NCBI RefSeq assembly: GCF_949628215.1
Contig: NC_134276.1
Coordinates: forward strand, 32,118,226 to 32,182,225
From: Phalacrocorax aristotelis
Lineage: Eukaryota; Chordata; Aves; Suliformes; Phalacrocoracidae
Direction of reading: 5' to 3'
Length of the DNA stretch: 64,000 nucleotides
Both the position numbers and the translations under genes were made by a program. The notes under the pieces are model-generated. The model saw only the letters and a program-made list of their open reading frames with translations. It had not been told where the DNA came from and ran no database searches. Every line of letters starts with the position of its first letter. The first letter of the stretch is position 1. Of the stretch, positions 52,200-64,000 are shown one piece after another.

Positions 52200-55100
52200 G
52201 TAAACACTACAAAAGCAACTTAGACGTTTAGCATGGGGCAGTGATTCCATCCAACTATTGCTGTCAGTGTTCTCAGTCTGCAGGAAAATAGTGTGTTTAG
52301 TGAGAATTCCATACTGCGATATGGATATATGGAAATATCCATATTTCAGTAGGGAATGCTGTCTACTGCTGCTTTGGCTGTGTTCTTGCATTTCTGTGTT
52401 AATATTTAACGTGTCTAGTATACTTAGTGCTGCAGATCTGAGATGGGAAGCCAGTACTTTTACCTTTGAAAATGAAGCTCCGTTACTTTGGGTTGTCCTA
52501 TTTGCAGCACAGAGATCTGCCGTGTGTACAAAGTTCCATTCATTCTACTGGATATTTCACTTCTGTGCACTCTTAAAAAATGCTGTGAGCAGAGAGGTGC
52601 AGTAGATAGAGTCTTGTTTGATGAAGGTGAACAGAAAAGCATTGTGTTCTTCATTTCTGATCCAAAGAAGAAAAAAATTATTAGTTATGCTTAGATAAGC
52701 TTTTACTGACAATTTTAGGCTTTAATATTAATTGGGCAATGAGTTAGTCGGTAGACTTAGCAGACTGAAAACCTGTCTTGCTGGGGTGTGCTGTGTAGTA
52801 TATGTTCTGCAAGTCATGTGGATGTGGCCTTCAGTAAAAATTACTTTCCAATTTAATAGACAAAGCTCAAGTTAAATATTGCTGGTATTCAAAATTCAAT
52901 TTTCAAACTGTTCCTGGTTAGCAGTACTGCAAAAATGTGGCTTATTTGTAAGTCTCTGTTTTAAGTATGTTGAGAACAAGGTAGGAAGGTTAGCTGTTGT
53001 CAATTCAAGGGGCTGATTACGCTGAGTTTTAAAATTGCTTTTTGCTTTATTTAACGTAGTTGTTATAATTCACTGACCAAATCTCTCTTTGAAGGAATTG
53101 CATTGAATCAGCTTTCTTTTTTTAATGTTAGTGACCTTGTTAATTAAGGAGTGGTGATAACAGGAATATTTTCTTAATGCAGTGCAGAGCTAAAATGCAA
53201 AATGAAATTTGGAATCTACTTACCTCCAAAAGCAGAAACTGGGAAGTGTCCTGTGCTGTATTGGCTCTCGGGTAAGTAACATGAATTTTAGTAACTTAAA
53301 AGATAATCTTAAGCATGTTCAATAACTGTGCTACAGTTATTGAAAACCTGATGTAGAGGTACTACAGTGGCAGCTCTTGCATTCTACAAAAGATCATCTT
53401 CTGGAACACACGTTTACTTTGAGTGTATTGTGATAAAGTTGGATGCAGCAGGCCTCAGGGGGTAGCCTACCAGATAGTGTTCTGAAATGTGTTTGAAACG
53501 TTCTACCCTGTTGTTCTAAAGTGTACATACTTTATGTTCTAAACAATATACATTGAAAGGCTCACCTGAGAGGCCTTCCCACTGGGACACTTCCTGCTTT
53601 CCTTTGTCTATGACAGACTGCTTCAGCTAACATGATGGGGGGCAAATCTAGCCCATGGGAGCCCACAGAGTTGTCCTCTGGACACCACCTTCATTCTGAG
53701 TGATATTTTGCAGGGAGCAACTGGTGAACTTGGAAAGGGAGGTCCTGTTAGCTGCCTTGGCGCAAGCACGTCTAGAGTGAGGTAACCCTGTTGGGTCAGA
53801 AAGGGCGAAGGGCTGAAGAGGGTTGTGTGGCAGGAGTGAAGTTGTCTCATCCACAGCATCATTCCTTCATCTCTCCAGCTCCTGCTGTGTCTTATCCAGC
53901 TGCTGTCTTGCTGGATGTAAGGCAAGCTGGGATGAGATTGTATGGAGAAACATGTGCTCTCAGTTATCTGGCTTTGTTCCTCTGCCCTATTCCTGTCATC
54001 TCCCACAGAGCTGGGTCTTGCACCAAAAATGCATAAATAATGTTAAGGTATCGCTTCCAAAATGGTCAGATTTATGTTGGTGATGGCTCCAGGATTAATG
54101 GCATCTTTTTTTTTTTCCTATTATTCAAAATGAAAAGCAGAAGCTCTGTCCGTTCTGTAATTTTAGGGGTTACTTTACTGAGACTTGTGTTTAGAAAGTT
54201 GAAAGATTAACTGGTAGTGTGGAGACGATATTCCTTTTATCTATTCTTTTCACAAAATAGCTAGTAGGTCTGATTTGTTGAGTGACAGTGGACTGGGTAA
54301 AATGTTTGTCCTTGAAGTTGGAAGCGTCAAAATTGTCTGAAGAGCTCCAAGTCATGTAGCACATTTATTTTCTGAATCTAAACCATGCTGTCTTGGCTAG
54401 TGTATCAGGCGAATTAGGTTATTTGCAACTTGTCCTCAGAGAAAACTAGAACTGTTAACCCCTCTCTAATGGCACAGTGCAGAAAAACTGAAATATTGGT
54501 GTGCAGTATTATTTATTTGTAATTGGACTTCAGTCAGGCCTGCTGGAGTACAAAGGACATGGATTGCTGTGGGTTTTAGAGCCAGCGTGCTTATGGGCCT
54601 TTATCCCATCTAAAAGATGTAGGATTTGTCAGACCACGTGTATAATTCTGTAGTGTAAACAGCTGAAATGGCGGCAGAGAGAAAAATTTAGTTGCAGGGT
54701 TAGATGTCAGAAGTTAACAATATTAATCTTAGCAACAGTGTCTGTAGTCAAAGGATTTAAATATGGAGTACATGAGGAAACTGCATATGCCACATGAGTA
54801 GGTGCTTGAGGGGGTAGAGAGTACACACTGACCTGTTTTTGGTCAAATGTAAGTGTGACTAGACGCGAAAGTGCAACTGTGTCTGTTTCTGTGGGTTATC
54901 AAGTACTGTTGCACTTAGTGAAAAGACTTTTCCATGTTTATGGAGATAGGAATCCCTCTTGTTTTTGAAAACCTTTTCTGTCAAAGAGGTTTTTGAAGCT
55001 GGTATGCTGTGAGCAATGTGTAACCAATGATATTTTTATTTCTCTAGGGTTAACTTGCACAGAACAGAATTTTATAACAAAAGCTGGTTTTCATCAGGCT

Positions 55101-58100
55101 GCAGCTGAACACGGCCTTATTGTAGTCGCGCCAGACACAAGCCCACGTAAGTTTTAACAAGAGACATGATAACAGTTGTTACGCTGAAGTACCCTGTCTT
55201 TATCCTCAAAGAATGGAGTGCTACGGTTTGCTACAAAGTATGTTCCCCACCTGAGTCAGAATATGACCTCACCTCTGTATCTTGCGTTGTTTGCTAGATT
55301 ATGTTGTCTATATTTTTAATAACATGATAGTGAAGGCCTGACATTTGAAACTCTTTTATTGTAATGACACTAAAACTAGGACATAGGGGCCATTGAATTC
55401 AGCATGAAGGAGGAGAGGGAAGAAAAGGAAAACAAGACACATGTGTTACCAGAGACACTTGCCTGCTCTTTGTGGCTTGCTGAGACTTTAAAAAATCTGC
55501 AGAACTCTGTTGTCACACAAAGCCATAATGTTTACTCTTTATTGTATTGTCTTCTAAAGCCTGTTAAATACATGCCTCCAGAGGATTCCAATACTTAGAA
55601 AAGCAAACCAAAAAACCTTCCACCCTGCAGCTGCAATAGACTATTGATGAATGGCTTTTTAAAATGTGCGCCGTTATTTGTATAAGGCCGAGCTTATGTC
55701 TGCATGGGAAACCTGAAAATGGTGGATCTGCAGTTACTGGAAATACAGTCTTTTGGGGATTCAGTGTATTATGTTTAGTATTTGCTGGATTCTGCTGAAG
55801 TCTCATGAATGCTGTATAGAAAGGTGGCAGTCTTCTAATATTTCCAAAGCTCTAGCGGGTCAGATCTGAACACAGGTAATATGGGAATGAAGTAATGTTC
55901 TTTCCAGAAAATATTTTTCACATCCAGGTTTTGAAGTTGTGTCAGGTCAAAGAACAGAAATGCATGTTTCTAATGAAGAAGAGGGACAGAAGAGCAAAAC
56001 TTGTGTATTAATGAACTTTACACTTCGTTGTTGCTATTTGCTACAGAATAGAGATCGGCAATTAGCCTTTGCATTATTCACACTGGGACTTGTTTTTAGT
56101 GTTGTCTGTGTAAGTTGTCTCTGTCAATGTGTAACTGCATTTGCATAGTTCATTGCTTTGTCCGTTTTCTTTTAAAATCCTCTTTGCAGCTTCTGTCTTG
56201 CCTTTTAGTCTAATAACTGATCAGGATTGCTCGTGCTATTCAGGTGAATTTCAGTGCGTGTTTCATATTATAATCTTCCATTTTAGCTCAGAGCCCCCAG
56301 ACGTTCTTAAATCTCTTTGAGCTGTCTGGAGAAACAAGTGAAGAGCTGTTCAAATGGAATCAGAAATTAAGAGATCAGAGCATATGTAGTGAAAACGCTT
56401 ACATGTGCTTTTTAACTGTGTAGTTATGACTACATGAGAACTACCTTCCAGGGGCTAGGAGATGTATCTGGGTGGGGAGAAAGACTGCCTGAAAACATGA
56501 AAAGTCTGGCATTACAGACCCTCTGTCAGGCCCTCATTACTTTTCCTTTTTCATAGGGGTTTGCTTTTCCAGACAGGTGTGCTGAGCAGTATTTTGCAGG
56601 TTCCTTTTCACACTTCTTTTTTCAAGGCTTCCCTTAAGTTTCTTTTAGCAGAATCAGCATTGCCTTTGTTGCCTGGCAGGACTTTCTGAGTTTTTTTCTA
56701 TCTCTGAGGGACCAAAGATATACTTTTTATGTCCAACATGTTGTGTAAGCACCCCAAGTCCCTGTGACTGCTGGACTGTTAAGTTACAAAATCACTCAGT
56801 GTTCAAGGGCATGTCACTGGAGGAAACTCAACTCTGATCCATGTGAAAATCTGATTTCACACTGTGAAAGGGTGGTAGGTATCTCTGCACAAATCCTCAG
56901 GGACTGTCATATAACACATGGTTTGCAATGTAATGTGACAGTGGTGAAAGCCCATGTAATTCCGGATTGCAGAAATTGGGAACATTTTGGAGAAAGGGAG
57001 GCCATTATTTCCCATCACATATACCTTGAAATATTACATTCTGTTCTGCAGACCAGGCTGGTAAATCATGGGCTAATCAAAGGGAGAGTAAGGGAGGACT
57101 TGGTGGGATCTACTGACTTTCAAGGACACATCTGCAAATTTAGTTTGAAAGTGTAGCCTTGGAAAAGAGGATACAAACCTGCAGTTATTTAAAGAAGAAA
57201 TTGAGTTTTTATGGGAGTTATAGGTGGGAGCAATGAAATGAATTTCAGAAGATGTAGAGTTATATACTTAAAAAATGACAGAAACAGTAAGTGTTGTTTT
57301 GCTGTTGAATCTTAAGAAGGGAGGTGTAGCAGGTGTTATTTGAAGCACACAAACTGGTCTGGACACACCATTTGGTGATATACAGTTCTTCCCTTCTGGG
57401 GCAAAGAAAATTTTCTACAGTTTCTTGTATAGTTTCTTATACTTGACAGGGTGAGGTCTAATAACTGAAATAAGCTGATAGCAGCAATTAACAAGTGCCA
57501 ACTTTTGAATAAGTCCCTGGGTAAAATGGGGGAAGCTTTACAGAATTAGTTTAGGATAGATCTGTGTGTTATATTTATTTATGAAAGAATACTGAAACAA
57601 GTTAGAAGTTGGATACATGTGTACGTAAGTGGCATTTTGAAAGCGTAGTTGAGATAACGCTTGAAGATGCTGTACTAACGAATGAAAATCTGAATTATCG
57701 GTGGGGTAGAGACGTGTTGATTGAGGAACTCATGTCCTGAGTCTCTGATCTGTCTGTCAGGTTCTCCAACTCTGAACATCTAGTAATGGAAAGACAGTAA
57801 CTATAGAAAGAATTTTCATGATAGGTGGCTGCAATATTGAAGGAGAAGATGAAAGCTGGGATTTTGGCACTGGTGCTGGTTTTTATGTGGATGCCACTGA
57901 AGATCCCTGGAAAACAAACTATAGGATGTATTCCTACATAAAGGATGAGGTAACTTTGCTGCTGGGTTCTCCTGGTGGTGTTGGATAAGATAAAGAAGGG
58001 GTGTGGTTCAGTCATGCTGTGTTCCTAGTACTAAAGCTTGTTTAAGGTGATCTTGATAGCCTATGCATGGTTTGTCATATTCTTGCTTTCCTCTTTTTAT

Positions 58101-61100
58101 AAAAATAATTTATTATTTCCTTTTTTAATCCTTGATTATTTCAGTGATTGGATTTATCCAGCTGCTAGGCCTTTCCCCACCAAACAGATATTGTCCTAGA
58201 ACTGAGGAGGGAGAGGACCGCAGCACAGAGATGATAACACCTGGCAGGGCATGAGCAGGAACTCCTTGAGTCTGCTTCCCTGCCGGAGGTGCCACAGGGT
58301 TGGCCTACCCTTCTAATCTTGATTCATTTGTTGTGCAATCCTGGCTCTTGTAAAATCTCTGCTCTGCTGCTTCTGAAACAACCCACGGCATTTCACTGCC
58401 CCCAGTACTTCAGTTGTATTGCTCATTTAGACTGTTTGCACTGCTTGTCTTGGGAGGGTGTGGTGGTGGTATTGTTTAGTTTTGGGTTGGTTTGTTTTTT
58501 TTTTTAAACTGGTGTAAAAGGAGATCCTTGAGATACATATTAGAAGGGTGAGTGTCCAGTTTACTCTGCGTGTGGTTTGTGTTTGGATTAAAACTAAAGT
58601 TGATAGGAATACGGGAAGCAAATAATCTCCCAAAACCAATTGGTCATTCTGGTCACTTACAGGAGGAAATACAGATTTATGTATCTATTAAAATAAGACT
58701 GTGTTTATTAGGAAGTTCCCACGCCTTGTGTTATAGGGTTATGATAGATTTCTATAGAGATACCTTGAGTTAGTTGTTATCGGATGAATTGTTTCCTTTT
58801 GATTTTACAGTCCTGTTCAAATTGCTTTCAGGCCACGATCACAAATGTCAGGCTAGAACTAAAGATGTGCCTTTGGTTTCAGTGGCTCCCTGGCATTAAA
58901 ATGTGTTCATTATTTGTGTGCTTTTTTTCCCAAGCATACCAAAGTTGCTTTAACATTTTTATTGCACCATTGTTCCTTTACAGCTGCCTAAACTAATAAA
59001 TGCCAATTTTCCAACGGACCCTGAACGGATGTCTATTTTTGGGCATTCCATGGGAGGTCATGGAGCTCTTATTCTTGCTCTGAAGAATCCTGGGAAGTAC
59101 AAAGTAAGATATAATACAGCTTACATGAGGTGTGCTAAGGCTTATACAGATTTCTATGGAGGTGAAGAAAGAAAACATACCACCAAGTTCTGTTATAGCA
59201 TTAAATACACAAATAGTTATAGTTGTAGGAGTTCATTGATACCTGGTATTAGAATATGGAAAATTGCCAGAAACACCACTCTGAAATGCGAGTATTAGTG
59301 AAATTTTAAAAAATATTCAAATTTTAAAAGTTAAGAAAAGTTTGGTTTCTTTTGGATGACACTACAGCTCTTCCAAAGCAATTGTTATATTTAAATGTAA
59401 ACAGCCTCCTCCTAGCTCTGGAGTTAATTCATGCTGCTGATATTGTCTAGAAATCTGGTTGTGTGATTTGCGATATCATTCCAAATCTTGTCGTGTTCAT
59501 CTTGGAGCTTTTATTACCAGCAAACCTTTTAGCCACTGTTATATGTGTGTTTGCTTAGAATTTACTACAGAGTCTGTTAACTCCAGCTGACAGCAAGTGT
59601 AACTGTAAGCATCTGAACTGCACATGGAATAGTATCTGGAGGACATTTCTTCCCCCCTGCTTTTTTACCGTGCCTGAGATTTGCATGTCAGCTTTCCTAA
59701 GGATTGATCGTTGGAGTATTTGAGGTTATCTGAGGTTGTGTTAATTTCTACTTGAACCTAAATCAAACATGCTGGAACTGATTTGCCTTTCCTTTATACT
59801 CATGCGGGTTGAGAGAAATTTTGTTGTTCTCTTTGGAGATACGCTTATGTAAAATGCATTTCTGAGGGAGAATCAGGCATTGGTGTTAGAGGTGAGGGGC
59901 TCTGCCTTTGTGGATCAGTCCTTTCATGGGCAGTCCTGTCCCTGCGCTTTGTGGCCAGCTGCTGCAAAAATGGAACTGCATTTTTGAAAATAGCATAACA
60001 TTGTGTGAGGTTTAACAAGGCCAAATGCCGGGTCCTGCACTTTGGTCACAACAACCCCATGCAACGCTACAGGCTTGGGGAAGGGTGGCTGGAAAGTTGC
60101 CTGGTGGAGAAGGACCTGGGGGTACTGGTCAACAGCCGGCTGAACGTGAGCCAGCAGTGTGCTCAGGCAGCCTAGAAGGCCAACAGTATTCTGGCTTGTA
60201 TCTGGAATAGTGTGGCCAGCAGGAGTAGGGAAGTGATCGTGCCCCTGTACTCGGCACTGGTGAGGCCACACCTTGAATATTGTGTTCAGTTTTGGGCTCC
60301 TCACTACAAGAAAGACATCAAGTTGCTGGAGCATGTCGAGAGAAGGGCAATGAAGCTGGTGAAGGGTCTAGAGAGCAGATCTTATGAGGAGCGGCTGAGG
60401 GAGCTGGGGTTGTTTAGTCTGGAGAAGAGGAGGCTGAGGTGACACCTTCTTGCTCTCTACAACTACCTGAAAGGAGGCTGCAGCGAGGTGGGTGTTGGTC
60501 TCTTCTCCCAGGTCACTAGCGATAAAACGAGAGGAAATGGCCTCAAGCTGCATCAGGGGAGGTTTAGATTGGATATTAGGAAAAATTTATTTACTGAAAG
60601 AGTGGTCAGGCATTGGAACAGGCTGCCCAGAGAGGTGGTGGAGTCATCATCCCTGGAGGTATTTAAAAGATGTGTAGGTGTGGCACTTCAGGGCATGATT
60701 TAGGAGACATGGTAGTGTTGGGTTGACAGTTGGACTTGATGATCCTAGAAGTCTTTTTCCAACCTTTACGATTCTATGATTTGCTCAGTGTCATTAGCTT
60801 GGTATTGTAAGAGAGTTGAATGTAGGATAAAGCTTTATTTTCAGCTCTTCTTATCTTTTTGGACCAGTAGTTCAGGAATTTACATTTTTACTGTTGGCAC
60901 TTACCTGTTAATTGTATTATCTAAAAAAATTAAACATTAAATTGAAAATACCAACATCCAGGTGAGCTGGTAGTGGCTCAGATGGTTTGTTGCTATTTCT
61001 TGCAAGACATAAGAGTGGAAATCTTGATGTCCCAGGGCCAAATCCAAAAGAAGAATCTAAGAATAGGGCTTGGACTTCTGACACCAGTAGCTGGAGTTGT

Positions 61101-63687
61101 GATCTGAAATGTGCTTTTCTTGACCCCTGATCCTGGAGGTACCTAAATTCATGGGACACTGTTGCAGGCTTACACTGGCTGAGCAGCCCCATGCTTCAGG
61201 ATTTTGTTATTCTCTGCCAAAATCCAGTGGGAGATGAATTGGTCCCACGCTCTGGCCATGCTGACCCAACAGCAGAGTTGAGACCCTTCTCTGCTGCTTA
61301 AGCGAACTCCAGCCAACATCTCCCAACAAGGAAAGGAACAGGGCACCTAACCCTGCCTTTTGTAGCTTGGCCGATGTGCAAAAAGGAAAGCAAAACTGTG
61401 GGGCTAGAAAGAATGAATAAAAGGGAAGTAAGATAATGGTTAGGGCACCTGGCTCAGAGGATTGAGGGAGTCCTGGCTTCTTGCAGTAACTTCAAAACAA
61501 TTTTTGAAAAGGCTTCTTGTTAGCTTGTTAGTTAGCAGAAATCAGTTTCCTTAATTCATATGTTTTTCTTCATGCTTTCTTTCTCAACAGTCTGTATCAG
61601 CATTTGCTCCTATCTGTAACCCAATTCAGTGTCAGTGGGGGAAGAAAGCCCTTGGTGGATATCTGGGATCAGATGTAAGCAAATGGGAGGTATGTCTCTG
61701 CAGCCGCAGTCCTTTAATAACACATGAATCGAGTGATCTGTAAATACGCCGCAGCAGGAGCCTGGGACAAAACTCTGGGGTCCCTCTGAGCTGGTACTGC
61801 TGTTTTACTACACCCCTAAGCCTGGATAAGCATTGCATGTTTCTGGTGGGTATAACCTGCAGTTGTCTGATGGTGTTTGTAACAAATGTAATGAGGTAGA
61901 AGGCTCTCATCAAATTGACTGAGTTCCTCCCTGTTTTAGGGTGATCTTAAAATCTGGGCTAAGAAGAATTATGAGCCATCTGAGACTCTCTTAATGAGTG
62001 AAAGCAGTGAGCAGTTTAAAAGAGTTCGGCTATGGCCTGTCCCTCCAAAACTCAGTTCTCAATATACAAAAACAGCTGTTTTTTGTAGTAGCCTGTTGGA
62101 GGCAGCTAGAAGAGGACCCCATTGGATACTTGGAAATTGGAATCCTGTAGAACAGGATTAAACCAGACAAAGATTGATTTTTAGCTCTGGGGCCCTAATG
62201 TTGAAATATGACTAGCCATATATGAATGGCTGAGACACAAAGAAGTTTGTGTCCATGTTGCTGCATTATTTGGGAAGCCCTTCAGTGTTTTTAATATCAG
62301 CATAAACACTGCACTGTATTTCTAGAATCAAGTTAAAAGGGATCATCGTGACCAGTTACTCTGATTTCCTTGTAAATAAACATAAGCTGCATTTAAACTC
62401 CTTGTAAACTGGATTAAAGTATCTCCTAGGAAGACATTCAGGTCTGACTAAAACATTGCAGGGATGGAGAGTGCTAGCTGCTTTCACAGTTGTTAATAAC
62501 AGTAGTTTGTATATTTAGAAATCACGAGTTAAACTTGCTTACACTTAACATAATTTATTTTGAAAAATAAAACAAGTTTTCTGGCCCCTTAACTTGCTTG
62601 GGAGCTCTTCTGCAAACCCAGTCCAGTAGATCAACAGCAGGCATCAGGAATTGACTCAGACCTGCCTTTGGCACAGACATACGACCTCTGATGTCTGTAT
62701 TTCTGCTTAAAATTGCTGTGTAAATATGTGCAAGGATCATTTTACACCACAGCCACAGTGCTTGGCTGAGTCCAACTCCCATTTCCATTGCAGTGTCATT
62801 TCTGGATCTGGTGGCATCCTGGAAGCACGGCTCTGATGCCTTGGTGTAGGACTTCGCACTTTGCTGTCTGTTGGCGATCTCTCTTCTCCACTGCCTTAAA
62901 CACTTCTCTACCTTTTTAAAGGATTTTTTTTTTTTGAGCACACACCAAGCACAGAACCCCACAGGAAACACGTTCCCCATTCACAATTACATTTTGATAC
63001 ATGTATATTAGCGGTCTTTAATTTATGCAGCGTGTGCCATTTTTGTTTCTCGGTTGCACAAAGTTTTCTTGTCAAATTATCATGGTAACCTTCAGGTTAA
63101 ATGCCTTCCATGAGCATAGTTGTGTTACACTGGTGTTTTGACCTTTAGCTGCCAAAATAGTTACATCGAGATACTGAGTTATTCTGGCAGGCTGTAGTTT
63201 CTGTAGAAGCATGTGAATCGGTACTAGATTATATTGTTCTTTTTCAATTCTGTATGATTTTAGCTCTGGCCTGGATGTTCTGTTTGGTCAAACAGCCAGC
63301 TTGGTAACTACTTAGGTCATACTGTTTGCCCTTTTTAAAACATGGGTATTACTTTTCACTCACCTGAAATTTCCCCAGTGTTTTGCTCTTCTACAGTGTA
63401 ATTTGGTGTCCTGATAAGTATCACCCACTACTCTATATATGCCATTCTTTTCTTGCAGTTAGCAAATTTAACCCAGTCTGAGGCATGGAACTGAAATTGT
63501 TTCTCTCTTATTTCTGCAGGCATATGATGCTACACAACTTGTGAAATCCTGTCCAGACTCTCACCTGGACATCTTGATTGATCAAGGCAAAGATGACCAG
63601 TTCCTATCGGCGGGCCAGTTATTGCCTGATAACTTCATTGCTGCCTGCACAGAGCGGAAAATCCCAGTAGTCTTCAGACTGCAGCAG
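52132..63687 (+). CDS. ESD: S-formylglutathione hydrolase (esterase D), partial, join(52132..52199,53183..53271,55048..55146,57825..57949,58984..59103,61591..61689,63520..63687); last exon off window
   Basis: This cytosolic serine hydrolase of the alpha/beta-hydrolase fold cleaves S-formylglutathione to glutathione and formate in glutathione-dependent formaldehyde detoxification; it was first known as esterase D. Seven exons of 68, 89, 99, 125, 120, 99 and 168 nt join in frame to 256 codons. The human protein has 282 residues, so about 26 codons (one exon) lie past the right edge. Visible are [19 protein letters not shown], the [12 protein letters not shown] block, the nucleophile elbow GHSMGG with Ser149, and DQGKDDQF with Asp226. 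The third catalytic residue, His260, would be in the missing exon. The start ATG lies in a perfect GCCATGG context. No break is seen. Confidence 0.97.
52200..53182 (+). other. ESD: ESD intron after coding exon 1
   Basis: A phase 2 intron with donor GTAAAC and acceptor TTAATGCAG. I see no repeat or other gene in it. Confidence 0.8.
53183..53271 (+). CDS. ESD: ESD coding exon 2
   Basis: The 89-nt exon encodes (S)[20 protein letters not shown] and [10 protein letters not shown], matching the early beta-strands of the family, and ends in phase 1 at a consensus GTAAGT donor. Confidence 0.95.
53272..55047 (+). other. ESD: ESD intron after coding exon 2
   Basis: A phase 1 intron of 1.8 kb with donor GTAAGT and acceptor TTTCTCTAG. 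No repeat or gene is recognised. Confidence 0.8.
55048..55146 (+). CDS. ESD: ESD coding exon 3
   Basis: The 99-nt exon encodes (G)[32 protein letters not shown] and the first base of an Arg codon, then donor [14 protein letters not shown] is the conserved block near the oxyanion hole region of the family. Confidence 0.95.
55147..57824 (+). other. ESD: ESD intron after coding exon 3
   Basis: A phase 1 intron of 2.7 kb with donor GTAAGT and acceptor TTCATGATAG (a weak pyrimidine tract). No repeat or gene is recognised; the short open frames in it look random. Confidence 0.8.
57825..57949 (+). CDS. ESD: ESD coding exon 4
   Basis: The 125-nt exon encodes (R)[19 protein letters not shown] followed by [20 protein letters not shown] and DE, nearly identical to mammalian ESD, and ends in phase 0 at donor GTAACT. 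Confidence 0.95.
57950..58983 (+). other. ESD: ESD intron after coding exon 4
   Basis: A phase 0 intron of 1.0 kb with donor GTAACT and acceptor CCTTTACAG. It contains a T-rich run near 58494-58505 and nothing else recognised. Confidence 0.8.
58984..59103 (+). CDS. ESD: ESD coding exon 5 (catalytic serine)
   Basis: The 120-nt phase 0 exon encodes [19 protein letters not shown], then [20 protein letters not shown] and K. GHSMGG is the nucleophile elbow with catalytic Ser149. The donor is GTAAGA. Confidence 0.96.
59104..61590 (+). other. ESD: ESD intron after coding exon 5
   Basis: A phase 0 intron of 2.5 kb with acceptor TTTCTCAACAG. It carries the sense CR1 at about 60006-60780. The flanks of that element (59104-60005 and 60781-61590) show no other recognised feature. 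Confidence 0.85.
60006..60780 (+). mobile_element. CR1 LINE 3' fragment, sense orientation, C-terminal ORF2 largely readable
   Basis: The + strand encodes [79 protein letters not shown] and [16 protein letters not shown], the C-terminal reverse-transcriptase part of CR1. It ends in the 3' terminal motif GATTCTATGAT near 60780. Two in-frame stops (TAG near 60173 and TGA near 60440) are the main lesions I can see. It is 5'-truncated and cannot move by itself. It lies within ESD in the same orientation as the gene. Confidence 0.93.
61591..61689 (+). CDS. ESD: ESD coding exon 6
   Basis: The 99-nt phase 0 exon encodes [20 protein letters not shown] followed by [13 protein letters not shown]. The donor is [17 protein letters not shown] is strongly conserved in the family. 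Confidence 0.95.
61690..63519 (+). other. ESD: ESD intron after coding exon 6
   Basis: A phase 0 intron of 1.8 kb with donor GTATGT and acceptor TTTCTGCAG. It has a short T run near 62925-62936. No repeat or gene is recognised. Confidence 0.8.
63520..63687 (+). CDS. ESD: ESD coding exon 7 (catalytic aspartate), followed by a GC donor
   Basis: The 168-nt phase 0 exon encodes [20 protein letters not shown], then [20 protein letters not shown] and [16 protein letters not shown], including Asp226 of the catalytic triad. The exon ends CAG followed by GCAAGT, a typical GC-type donor. The next residues should be GYDHSYYF with catalytic His260, outside the window. Confidence 0.94.
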
Positions 63688-64000
63688 GCAAGTTGCTTCT
63701 GCACTCCTTGATTGTTGGGTTGTAGCTTTGTGATTTTTGGGTCTGTGTGGTGCAGGTAGTGAAGAGAGCGTCTCTTAGTGGGGCATGCTGCCACTTGACT
63801 GTGAGTCTGTCCCTGGCCAAGTGGGGAGGAGGGTGCAAAGGGACATTTTCCTTCGCGCCAGCCATCAAGGACTGCAATATCCATCAGATTCAGCTGCATT
63901 TCACCACTAGGTGGGGTCACGGTTTTAGTTTCAACAAGCCGATCCCTTGATGGTAACTCAAGCAGCCAGTGGGCGGCTGAATTTTAATTTTTAATTAAAA
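63688..64000 (+). other. ESD: Start of the last ESD intron (GC-AG type), runs off the window
   Basis: The intron begins GCAAGT, not GT. The visible 313 bases contain no further ESD exon and no recognised repeat. Confidence 0.75.

Noticed and set aside
61440-61490. Short tRNA- or SINE-like stretch (GGCACCTGGCTCAGAGGATT)
   Set aside because: Only one loose box-like match; no cloverleaf can be folded by eye and the flanks do not continue any known SINE.

Overview
The window looks like avian nuclear DNA, or at least archosaur. It has long AT-rich introns, GT-AG splice sites, a CpG-island promoter, and many CR1 non-LTR retrotransposon copies ending in the short A/T-rich 3' motif typical of bird CR1. 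Two protein-coding genes are recognisable, both on the + strand. HTR2A (serotonin receptor 2A) has all three coding exons at 8554-8968, 13841-14041 and 34929-35728, giving 471 residues. ESD (S-formylglutathione hydrolase, esterase D) has a CpG-island promoter, a probable non-coding first exon ending at 50979, and seven coding exons between 52132 and 63687. Its last exon lies beyond the right edge.

Layout: 1-8553 is the 5' flank of HTR2A, with no recognisable coding sequence and only weak candidates for an upstream untranslated exon. Positions 8554-35728 are HTR2A. Intron 1 (4.9 kb) holds a GC-rich block of unknown origin and an ancient forward CR1. Intron 2 (20.9 kb) holds a nested pair of CR1s, two further antisense CR1 fragments and a long (CCTT)n polypyrimidine tract. 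From 35729 to about 36200 is the proximal 3'UTR with two AATAAA signals. Positions 36200-50277 are intergenic, with an old CR1, a MIR-like SINE relic, a 1.2-kb antisense CR1 reverse-transcriptase segment and one CTCF-like motif. At 50278-50703 an antisense CR1 abuts the ESD CpG island (about 50750-51290). The rest is ESD, with a 0.77-kb sense CR1 in the intron after coding exon 5.

The two genes are not known to be functionally linked. HTR2A is a Gq-coupled receptor at the plasma membrane, and ESD is a cytosolic hydrolase in glutathione-dependent formaldehyde detoxification. HTR2A followed by ESD in the same orientation agrees with my recollection of human 13q14, so this is a conserved neighbourhood and not a new system. 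The most notable protein-level point is alanine at receptor position 5.46, where human has serine and rodents have alanine. The most notable gene-structure point is a GC-AG intron at the end of the last visible ESD exon. I found no CRISPR array, operon, tRNA/rRNA gene, endogenous retrovirus or novel multi-gene system.
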